From assembly GCF_000341265.1 (NCBI RefSeq), contig NZ_ANAE01000092.1, positions 1 through 61,351 of the forward strand: a stretch of DNA of 61,351 nt. The letters are read 5' to 3'. Both the position numbers and the translations under genes were made by a program. Positions within the stretch are counted from its first letter, which is position 1. Every line of letters begins with the position of its first letter. Source of the stretch: Nocardiopsis prasina DSM 43845 (GTDB lineage Bacteria > Actinomycetota > Actinomycetes > Streptosporangiales > Streptosporangiaceae). Below are positions 26,332-32,446 of this stretch, piece after piece. The notes under the pieces are model-generated. The model saw only the letters and a program-made list of their open reading frames with translations. It did no database searches and was not told where the DNA came from.

Positions 26332-26880
26332 TCAGTCCTCGGGGATGTCGTGCCACAGGAGGGCGCCGCCGCGCAGGGGGCGGTCGCGGCGCTCGTGGTC
26401 GGTGGTGACGTACTCGTCCACGACGTCGAGGAGCCGCCGGTTGAACTCCGAGAGCTCCTCGTCGTCGAGATGCAGGGCGAACCGCCCGACGATCTGGACC
26501 GAGTCGGGTCCCGCCTCGTCGAGTTCGGTGGTGAACGCGGTGAGCGGTGAGGTCCGTTCGGCGGGCGGCGTGTCGCGGAGCGGGTCGTCCAGCCACCAGG
26601 TCTCCCCGGTGGCCCGGTAGGGCTTCTCCAGCGCTCCGGCGGCACCCTTGCGCACAGGCCCCGCGACGAGGAATCCGACGTCCACCAGGGTGCGCACGTG
26701 GTGGAGCACCGTGCCCGGGTTGGTGTCGAGCCGGTCGGCGAGCTCCCGGTTGGTGCGGTCCCTGATCAGGCACAGACGCAGGATGCGCAGGCGCAACGGG
26801 TGCCCGAGCGCCTTGGCCTCGCGGGCTGTGGCGCGTCGGCGCTGGCGTCGGGCGGTCGGTTCTGGGGCCGGTTCTGCCAT
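26332..26880 (-). CDS. ArsR-like winged-helix repressor
   Basis: 182 residues. An ArsR/HTH_20 winged helix occupies about residues 15-90: AREAKALGHPLRLRILRLCL, NRELADRLDTNPGTVLHHVR, TLVDVGFLVAGPVRKGAAGA. The C-terminal domain of ~90 residues resembles those in regulators paired with MFS exporters. It is divergent from an MFS gene, with perfect inverted repeats in the 73-bp gap, so it is very likely the local repressor. No metal-binding Cys cluster is present, so the signal is probably an organic compound. ATG 26880. Confidence 0.87.
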   Translation of the reverse strand: MAEPAPEPTARRQRRRATAREAKALGHPLRLRILRLCLIRDRTNRELADRLDTNPGTVLHHVRTLVDVGFLVAGPVRKGAAGALEKPYRATGETWWLDDPLRDTPPAERTSPLTAFTTELDEAGPDSVQIVGRFALHLDDEELSEFNRRLLDVVDEYVTTDHERRDRPLRGGALLWHDIPED

Positions 26881-26900
26881 AGAAGAAGCCTAGTGGATTA

Positions 26901-26935
26901 ATTGAGTACCCCAATCGATTGAGTTTTCTCAATCG
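26901..26935. promoter_or_regulatory. Operator cluster between ArsR-like regulator and MFS gene
   Basis: CGATTGAG-TTTT-CTCAATCG (26916-26935) is a perfect 8-bp inverted repeat. It overlaps the palindrome CAATCGATTG (26912-26921), and a further ATTGAG copy sits at 26901. Three to four copies of the half-site ATTGAG in 35 bp, between divergent starts 26880 and 26954, point to repressor binding that covers both promoters. Confidence 0.7.
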
Positions 26936-26953
26936 TTCTGTCAGGCTCCGTGC

Positions 26954-28288
26954 ATGTCCGATCCCCAAGGGCCGACGCCCTGTGATCCCCCCGACTCCGC
27001 CACGCCCGAACCCCCGCCCGGCACCGTGGACGCGTCCGGCTCCGTGACCGTCCCCGACTCCCTGGGCCGCTCCTTCTGGCGGGTGTGGGTCTCCTCCGGT
27101 CTCTCCAACCTGGCCGACGGTGTACTGAAGGTCGCCCTGCCCCTGGCGGCCCTGCGCTTCACCGACTCCCCCGTACTCGTCGCCGGGGTCGCCGTGGCCC
27201 TGGGCCTGCCCTGGCTCCTGTGCGCCCTGCCCGCGGGGGCCCTCGCCGACCGCGTCGACCGGAGGTGGGCGATGGTCGGGGCCAACGTCGTGCGCGGTGC
27301 CGTGGTCCTCGTACTGGCCCTGGGTCTTGCTCTGGACGTGGGCTCGATCTGGCTCCTGTACGCGGCCGCGTTCCTGATCGGGACGACCGAGACCCTCTAC
27401 GACACCTCGGCGCAGTCGGTCCTGCCGCAGATGGTCCACCGGGACCGGCTCTCCCGGGCCAACGGGCGGCTGTACGCCGTGGAGCTGACCACCAACCAGT
27501 TCGTCGGCCCACCCCTCGGGGGCGCCCTCGTGGCTGCGAGCGTGGCCCTGGCCTTCGTGACCCCGGCCGCGCTGTGGGTGGCCGCCGTGGGCGTCCTGCT
27601 CCTGGTCCGTGGCCGGTTCCGGGTGAACCGCACCGGCCCGCCCACCGGCATACGCGCCGACATCGCCGAGGGGCTGCGCTACCTGTGGTCCCACCGCCTC
27701 CTGCGTTCGTTCGCCGTGATGGTCGGCGTCTCCAACTTCGCCACCAGTGCCGCGTTCGCGATCATGGTGCTGTACGCGGTGGGCCCGGACTCCCCCATGG
27801 GCCTGTCCGAACCCGCCTTCGGCGTGCTGCTGACGGCCACGGCCGTGGGCAGCCTCCTGGGTTCGTTCGTGGCGGAGGGGTGCGAGCGGTGGTTGGGCCG
27901 GGCCCGTTCGCTGTGGCTGTGCGTCCCCCTGTTCGCCCTGCTGGTCCTGGTACCCGGTCTGACCTCCAGCGCCTGGCTGGTGGGGGCCGGCTTCCTCGTC
28001 GGCGGGGTCGGGATCACGGTGTGGAACGTCATCACCGTGTCGCTGCGCCAGCGTGTGACTCCGGCGGCGCTGATGGGGCGGGTCAACAGCGCCTACCGCC
28101 TGCTGGCCTGGGGCACCATGCCGTTGGGCGCGGTGACGGGCGGTCTGATCGCCGAGTCCCTCGGGGTCAGGGTGGTCTTCCTGAGCATGGGGGTACTCAT
28201 GCTCACCCTGCTGGTCCCCCTGGCGCGCATGGACGAGGCGACCCTGGCCGCCGGGGAGAGCACGGTCGAAGAGCGCGGCACCGTCTGA
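26954..28288 (+). CDS. MFS exporter (MFS_3 / EntS-like)
   Basis: 444 residues, about 12 transmembrane helices after a Pro-rich cytoplasmic N-terminus of ~35 residues. The MFS_3 pattern is clear: WVSSGLSNLADGVLKVALPL, LPAGALADRVDRRWAMVGAN (motif A), ETLYDTSAQSVLPQMVHRDR, LSRANGRLYAVELTTNQFVG and VTPAALMGRVNSAYRLLAWG. The family exports siderophores, macrolides and other drugs. Control by the divergent ArsR-like repressor is likely. A drug or metabolite efflux role is inferred, with the substrate unknown. An APH-fold kinase gene follows after 86 bp. Confidence 0.88.
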   Translation: MSDPQGPTPCDPPDSATPEPPPGTVDASGSVTVPDSLGRSFWRVWVSSGLSNLADGVLKVALPLAALRFTDSPVLVAGVAVALGLPWLLCALPAGALADRVDRRWAMVGANVVRGAVVLVLALGLALDVGSIWLLYAAAFLIGTTETLYDTSAQSVLPQMVHRDRLSRANGRLYAVELTTNQFVGPPLGGALVAASVALAFVTPAALWVAAVGVLLLVRGRFRVNRTGPPTGIRADIAEGLRYLWSHRLLRSFAVMVGVSNFATSAAFAIMVLYAVGPDSPMGLSEPAFGVLLTATAVGSLLGSFVAEGCERWLGRARSLWLCVPLFALLVLVPGLTSSAWLVGAGFLVGGVGITVWNVITVSLRQRVTPAALMGRVNSAYRLLAWGTMPLGAVTGGLIAESLGVRVVFLSMGVLMLTLLVPLARMDEATLAAGESTVEERGTV

Positions 28289-28374
28289 GGAACGGGGCCG
28301 GGGTGGGCCGGAGAGCGGTTCCACGGCGCGGAAACCGGGTGGACACCGTCCGTCCCCGTCGTGAGGATGGCCGT

Positions 28375-29223
28375 GTGACAAGCGACCACCCCTCCGGCCC
28401 TGCCCCTCTCCCTTCGGACGACTCCGACGACGTCGAGGTCCTGGAGGGCGGCAACGTCTCCGACCTGGTCCTGCGAATCGGCGCCACCGTGCGCAAGCCC
28501 TGGCTTCGCTCCTCCCCCGCCGTGACCGCCCTGCTGCACCACCTCCACCGACACGGATTCACCGGCGCTCCGGTCTCCTACGGCGAACACCCCGAGGGCC
28601 ACCAGTGCCTGGCGTACGTCCCCGGCACCCTGGCCGACCGGATGCCGCCCATGACCACCGACGAGCTCCGCGAACTGGGCGCGATGGCCCGGCGGCTGCA
28701 CGACCTCACCGCCGACTTCCGACCTCCGGAGGACGACGGCTGGCAACGCCTCTTCCCACCCGAGGAACCGGAGGTGATCTGCCACAACGACCTCGCCCCC
28801 TGGAACCTGGTCCGCGACCCGGAGGGGGCGCGGGAGGCGTTCGACGGGGGCGGGCGACGAGCCGAGTCCTGGTGCCTCATCGACTGGGACGGGGCCGGTC
28901 CGGCCAGCCGGATGGGCGATCTCGGCTACGCCGCGCACGGGTTCGTCCCCCTGCACGAGGGTGGCGACCCCGAGGTCGACGGCCGGAGGCTGCGGGCGCT
29001 GGCGGACGGCTACGACTGTGACACCGAGCAGCGCCGTGCCCTCCCCGGCGCCGCGCTGCGGAGGGTGCGCGGGATGTTCGACATCCTGACGGAGGGGGCG
29101 CGGACCGGTCGGCAGCCCTGGGCGCGCCTGCACGCCGAGGGGCACGCCGACCACTGGGGCCCGGCCGCCGACTACATAGAACGACACCGGGCGCGTTGGG
29201 TCGAGGCGCTGACCGAACCGTGA
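28375..29223 (+). CDS. APH-fold phosphotransferase
   Basis: 282 residues from GTG 28375 (GAGGATGG upstream). Aminoglycoside phosphotransferase/choline kinase fold: the catalytic loop CHNDLAPWNLV (a Brenner-type HxDxxxxN) and the metal-binding LIDWDGAGP. The N-lobe is short (LEGGNVSDLVLRIGATVRKP). Such small actinobacterial APH proteins rarely confer drug resistance and their substrates are mostly unknown. It follows an MFS exporter and may be co-transcribed with it, which would fit a detoxification pair, but this is speculative. Confidence 0.82.
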   Translation: MTSDHPSGPAPLPSDDSDDVEVLEGGNVSDLVLRIGATVRKPWLRSSPAVTALLHHLHRHGFTGAPVSYGEHPEGHQCLAYVPGTLADRMPPMTTDELRELGAMARRLHDLTADFRPPEDDGWQRLFPPEEPEVICHNDLAPWNLVRDPEGAREAFDGGGRRAESWCLIDWDGAGPASRMGDLGYAAHGFVPLHEGGDPEVDGRRLRALADGYDCDTEQRRALPGAALRRVRGMFDILTEGARTGRQPWARLHAEGHADHWGPAADYIERHRARWVEALTEP

Positions 29224-29271
29224 GCCCCCGCCCCGGAGGGGAAGGGTGCGCGCGGGGGTGACCCGGGCCGG

Positions 29272-29973
29272 TCAGTCCGGCCGGACCCACACGAACGCGG
29301 CCGAGATCGGGAAGCCCCGAAACCTCTCCCACCGGGGCTTGGCCGCCACCCAGCCGTCGTCCACGACCGCCTCGTTCAGCTCCTCCAGACGCCAGCCGCT
29401 GGCCAGGGCGGCGCTCACGTGGTCACCGAGCAGGTGCACGTGGGTGGTGATGGCGACCTCCTCCCCCGAGGCGTCCGTGAAGTGCGTGGGCATGCCCGAG
29501 GCCATGATGAACTGCGGGTGGTAGGCGACCAGCACGCAGCGCCCGCCCGGCCTGGTCAGGCGCCGGGCCTCGGCGTAGAGGGGCGCGAGGTCGGGCAGGT
29601 GTTCGTCGATGAGCGAGGCGATGACGAGGTCGTAGGTGGCGCCCGGCAGACCGGTCGCCCGGACGTCGCCCTGGGTGAGGGTGTCGTGGGCGCCCCGGTT
29701 CCGCGCCAGGCCGAGCATCCCGGCGCTGAGGTCCACCCCGTCCACGTGTTCCACGTCCCTGCCGCGCAGCCAGGCTCCGGTACGGCCGGTGCCGCAGCCG
29801 AGGTCGGCGGCGCGGCGGACCCGGGACCAGTCGGGTGCGGTGAGCCCGTCCAGCAGGGCCAGGTCCATGGCGTCGCGCACGGAGTCCTCGTAGGTGCTGG
29901 ACCACCCGTCGTAGCCGGTGGCCACGTCGACCGTGCGGTAGTGACGGGTGTCGAAGTCGGAGAAGTCAGGCAT
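29272..29973 (-). CDS. Class I SAM-dependent methyltransferase
   Basis: 233 residues. SAM motif I AADLGCGTGRTGAWL, motif II VDGVDLSAGML, QGDVRATGLP, motif IV YDLVIASLIDEHLPDL and RPGGRCVLVAYHPQF. UbiE/Methyltransf_11-like; substrate unknown. ATG 29973 is chosen: on the minus strand CATACT ends 7 nt before it, which fits a leaderless transcript. GTG 30021 would add 16 residues with no ribosome site. It is convergent with the APH gene and divergent from the erm leader. Confidence 0.83.
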   Translation of the reverse strand: MPDFSDFDTRHYRTVDVATGYDGWSSTYEDSVRDAMDLALLDGLTAPDWSRVRRAADLGCGTGRTGAWLRGRDVEHVDGVDLSAGMLGLARNRGAHDTLTQGDVRATGLPGATYDLVIASLIDEHLPDLAPLYAEARRLTRPGGRCVLVAYHPQFIMASGMPTHFTDASGEEVAITTHVHLLGDHVSAALASGWRLEELNEAVVDDGWVAAKPRWERFRGFPISAAFVWVRPD

Positions 29974-30085
29974 GTCGCCGAGTATGGCCCGGTCGGAGCC
30001 GCCAGCGCGAGTGGGTTTCACGGGGCCCGGGCGCCCCGCGCGGTGGTCCGGGCTGCCCGGGTGGCGTGGACGGAACTCCTCGCCG

Positions 30086-30131
30086 AAAAACCCGTTGCGG
30101 CGCCTTCCGCCCCTCGCCTACCGTGCTGTCC
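30086..30131 (+). promoter_or_regulatory. Promoter of erm leader transcript, WhiB7-like
   Basis: -35 TTGCGG (30095-30100), an 18-bp spacer, then -10 TACCGT (30119-30124). The leader-peptide ATG begins 8 nt later, so the transcript is probably leaderless. An A-tract AAAAA (30086-30090) stands just upstream of the -35, the layout described for WhiB7-activated resistance promoters in actinobacteria, in a region otherwise very GC-rich. Confidence 0.65.
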
Positions 30132-30227
30132 ATGGCAGCCTTCCACGCGATCTTCCACGGCCAGTATGCCTGGCCCGTGGTCGCTCACGCCCTCATCCGC
30201 CTCCGGTCCGTTCCTCTGGACCGGTAG
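30132..30227 (+). CDS. Erm leader peptide (31 aa) with RLR arrest motif
   Basis: A 31-codon frame ATG 30132 to TAG 30225. It starts with MAAFHAIFHGQ and ends ALIRLRSVPLDR. Arg-Leu-Arg at codons 23-25 is the established macrolide/ketolide-dependent ribosome arrest motif (as in ErmDL). The codons for RLR (30198-30206) run into the hairpin CCGGTCC/GGACCGG (30203-30224). Positioned 298 bp before the erm start, on its own strong promoter. Expected role: drug-bound ribosomes stall here and release the erm start from RNA pairing. Strong by motif and context, but expression is unproven. Confidence 0.72.
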   Translation: MAAFHAIFHGQYAWPVVAHALIRLRSVPLDR

Positions 30228-30524
30228 CCGAACCCCTCCGAGCGCACCGCCGTTTCCGCGCCCCGTTTTCCCCGGGGGCGACGTCGGCGGTGCCAGGGGG
30301 ATCGCGTTCACGCTCGGGCACGTCCTCGTCTGACGTGCCCTCGCCGTGACGGGTTCTCGCTCAGCCACCTATCGGTCCAGGCCCTGCCGACGTCCTCCTT
30401 CCTTCGGACGGGCAGCCGCGGACCTTCCCGGTTCTCCCGGTACGCGCTCACCCTCTGGGTGAGGCGTTCCCTCGTGCTGCCCGTCCACGTCAGCCCGCCT
30501 CCGAGGCGGCAGAACGGACCACGC
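30203..30524 (+). promoter_or_regulatory. Attenuator/leader RNA of erm
   Basis: RNA structures: (a) CCGGTCC (30203-30209) with GGACCGG (30218-30224), directly at the RLR codons; (b) GGGCACGTC (30316-30324) with GACGTGCCC (30332-30340), a perfect 9-bp stem that could terminate transcription; (c) CTCACCC/GGGTGAG (30447-30463); (d) CCGCCT/AGGCGG (30495-30509). GGTCCGTTC (30205-30213) is exactly complementary to GAACGGACC (30512-30520), which ends 4 nt before the erm GTG. A stalled ribosome on the leader would cover the first arm and free the erm start. The pairing model is inferred. Confidence 0.6.
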
Positions 30525-31403
30525 GTGGCACGCCACTCCCGCAGGACCCCCGCCCACCGCGACCGCGGTCCGGGATGGGACGGGGGCCGACCGAACAACC
30601 GGCGGCGCCTCTCACAGAACTTCCTTGCCGACCCCGGCACCGCGCGCTGGGTCGTGCGGCTGGCCGAGGTCACCGCTGACGACCTGGTGGTCGAGGTGGG
30701 GCCCGGTGAGGGGGCCATCACCCGGTTCCTCGCCCCGGCCGCCCGTCGGGTGATCGCCCACGAACTCGACCCCCGGCTGGCCGAGCGGCTGGCCGAGCGG
30801 CTGGCCGACCGCTACAGGGACCCCGCCAAGGGGGTGCGGGTGGTGCACGGCGACTTCACACGGTCGCGGCCACCGTGCGAACCGTTCTCGGTGGTGGGCA
30901 ACATCCCCTACTCTCGGACCTCCGACATCGTCCGGTGGTGCCTGGAGGCGCCGAAGCTGACCTCGGCCGTGCTCGTCACCCAGCTGGAGTACGCCCGCAA
31001 ACGCACCGGGGCCTACGGGAGGTGGAGCCTGGTCACCGCGCTCAGTTGGCCGTGGTGGTCGTGGCGGCTGGCGGGGCGGGTCGACCGGAAGCGCTTCCGT
31101 CCCGTGCCCCGGGTGGACGCCGGGGTACTGGTGCTGGGCAGGCGCACCGAACCCCTGGTGCCCGTGGGGCGCCGGGCGCAGTACCGGCGCATGGTCGAAC
31201 TCGGTTTCGGCGGCGTGGGCGGTTCGTTGTCGGCGTCGCTGTCCCGGGAGTTTCCGGCCGGGCGCGTGGTCGACGCGCTGCGGTCGGCGGGGGTGGACAC
31301 GGGCGCACCGGTGGGACTCGTGCGCCCCGACCAGTGGGTGGAGGTCTTCCTTGCGCTGTCCGGTCCCGGTCGGACGGGGCCCCGGCGCGGCAGGCGAGGG
31401 TGA
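30525..31403 (+). CDS. erm: 23S rRNA (adenine-N6)-dimethyltransferase Erm (MLS-B resistance)
   Basis: 292 residues. Erm features: the basic N-terminus RHSRRTPAHRDRGPGW and NNRRRLSQNFL (QNFL 31-34), motif I VEVGPGEGAIT (57-67), acidic AHELDPRLAE, HGDFT, catalytic motif IV NIPY (126-129), then the C-terminal helical domain. It methylates A2058 of 23S rRNA, giving macrolide-lincosamide-streptogramin B resistance. GTG 30525 is preferred since Erm homology begins at once; the longer frame from GTG 30459 adds a Pro-rich stretch without homology. It resembles actinomycete producer-type and intrinsic Erms (ErmE, ErmS, ErmO group). A direct repeat encodes LAERLAERLAD. No macrolide biosynthesis genes are in the window, so self-resistance is not indicated. 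Confidence 0.9.
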   Translation: MARHSRRTPAHRDRGPGWDGGRPNNRRRLSQNFLADPGTARWVVRLAEVTADDLVVEVGPGEGAITRFLAPAARRVIAHELDPRLAERLAERLADRYRDPAKGVRVVHGDFTRSRPPCEPFSVVGNIPYSRTSDIVRWCLEAPKLTSAVLVTQLEYARKRTGAYGRWSLVTALSWPWWSWRLAGRVDRKRFRPVPRVDAGVLVLGRRTEPLVPVGRRAQYRRMVELGFGGVGGSLSASLSREFPAGRVVDALRSAGVDTGAPVGLVRPDQWVEVFLALSGPGRTGPRRGRRG

Positions 31404-31427
31404 GAGCCCCTCACCTAGCGTGGAGGG

Positions 31428-32009
31428 ATGCGACGATTCCTCCCCTGTGTCCTGACTCTTCCGATCCTCCTGCTCACTGGTTGCGGCACCCCCGAACAGG
31501 AGGTGTCACCGGACCCGCCGACCGTGACGGAGACCTCCGCCGACGACGGGACCGTGACCGAGGCGCCCACCAACGAGGGGGAGGAGCCAGTGGAGGGAGG
31601 CGAGGCCCCCGTCGGGAGCCACGGGGACGGATCGGAGTACCACTTCGGTGAGGGAGCGGTCTTCCCTTACCCGGTCGGCGCCTACGAGGAGGAGTTCCAG
31701 GAGGGGGTCGAGGAGGACGTGGTCTACACGGTGGACGACGTCGTCCTCTCCCCGTCCGGGCGGGTGGCGTTCACCCTGACAGTGGAGGTCCCGCAGCTGG
31801 GCCGCGTCTTCGGTACGGGCCTGCTGGACGTGCGGTGTTCCTACGAGGAACTGGAGGGCCCCGCCACCTCCGAGGCGCGGCTCGGCGAGCTGGAGACCGG
31901 GGCTCACCCGGTGGACATGGAGTGCGAGGCGCCGGACTCCCCCTCCTCCGTGCTGATCTCGGTGGTGAACGGGGAGGACGAGGCGGACTTCCGTGGCCCC
32001 GTGGGGTGA
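31428..32009 (+). CDS. Lipoprotein of unknown function
   Basis: 193 residues. Signal MRRFLPCVLTLPILLLTGC with lipobox LLTGC (Cys19), then a Thr/Glu/Pro-rich linker (~20-65) and a small globular domain (about 75-190) with Val-rich strands, e.g. VVYTVDDVVLSPSGRVAFTL. It lies 24 bp downstream of erm and could be read through from it, but nothing links the functions. I do not recognise a family. Expected to be anchored to the outer face of the membrane. Confidence 0.78.
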   Translation: MRRFLPCVLTLPILLLTGCGTPEQEVSPDPPTVTETSADDGTVTEAPTNEGEEPVEGGEAPVGSHGDGSEYHFGEGAVFPYPVGAYEEEFQEGVEEDVVYTVDDVVLSPSGRVAFTLTVEVPQLGRVFGTGLLDVRCSYEELEGPATSEARLGELETGAHPVDMECEAPDSPSSVLISVVNGEDEADFRGPVG

Positions 32010-32031
32010 ACGGTGCGCTCGGTCCAGGGGC

Positions 32032-32051
32032 CGTGGCCGTATACGGCCACG
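32032..32051. repeat. Perfect 20-bp palindrome
   Basis: CGTGGCCGTATACGGCCACG, self-complementary over all 20 bp, centred on TATA. It lies 22 bp after the lipoprotein stop and 42 bp before the next ATG. It could be an operator for the downstream gene or a terminator stem of the upstream one. Confidence 0.6.
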
Positions 32052-32093
32052 CTCCTTGGCAGCCCGACCAGGGACCGAGGGTGTCCGACGAGT

Positions 32094-32411
32094 ATGGACA
32101 CCTTCGTCGCGTACCTCGGTTCCGGCTCCCCCGTGACCAGCTCCCTGGGAGAGACTCCCGGCCAGACCGTCGCCCTCCTCCTCGTCCTCATTTCGTCGGT
32201 CCTCTTCCTCTTCGTCATCTTCCTGATCGCGCCGTCCGACAGAGGCGGTCAGCGGGGAGGGCGCCGCAGCGGTGCGGGGGGCCGCTCCGCCTCGGGCGGT
32301 GACGTCGGTGGAGGCGGCGTCAGTGACGGTGGAGGCGGGGGCGGTGGAGGCGGGGGCGGTGGAGGCGGTGGTGACGGCGGGGGCGGCGGCGGCGGCGGAG
32401 GAGGCTGTTGA
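32094..32411 (+). CDS. Small membrane protein with poly-Gly tail ending in Cys
   Basis: 105 residues from ATG 32094 (GTG 32013 would add 27 residues over the palindrome). One strongly hydrophobic helix (TVALLLVLISSVLFLFVIFL, ~29-48), a basic Arg/Gly linker, then a glycine tail interrupted by single Asp residues, finishing GGGGC and stop. Gly-rich Cys-terminated tails also occur in TIGR04222-type actinobacterial membrane proteins, but this one lacks their main domain. The tail is encoded by GGC/GGG/GGT mixtures, so it is not a simple replication-slippage tract. Function unknown. Confidence 0.65.
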   Translation: MDTFVAYLGSGSPVTSSLGETPGQTVALLLVLISSVLFLFVIFLIAPSDRGGQRGGRRSGAGGRSASGGDVGGGGVSDGGGGGGGGGGGGGGGDGGGGGGGGGGC

Positions 32412-32446
32412 GCAACGCCGCCGCCCCGCCCGTGAGCCGATCCGGC

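Noticed and set aside
30459..30524. Longer erm start at GTG 30459
   Set aside because: Adds a Pro/Arg-rich stretch without Erm similarity and lies within leader hairpins; GTG 30525 matches the normal Erm N-terminus.
32325..32411. GGC/GGT run treated as a non-coding simple repeat
   Set aside because: In frame with a clear transmembrane segment, codons are mixed rather than one repeated unit, and the run ends at a Cys codon and stop.
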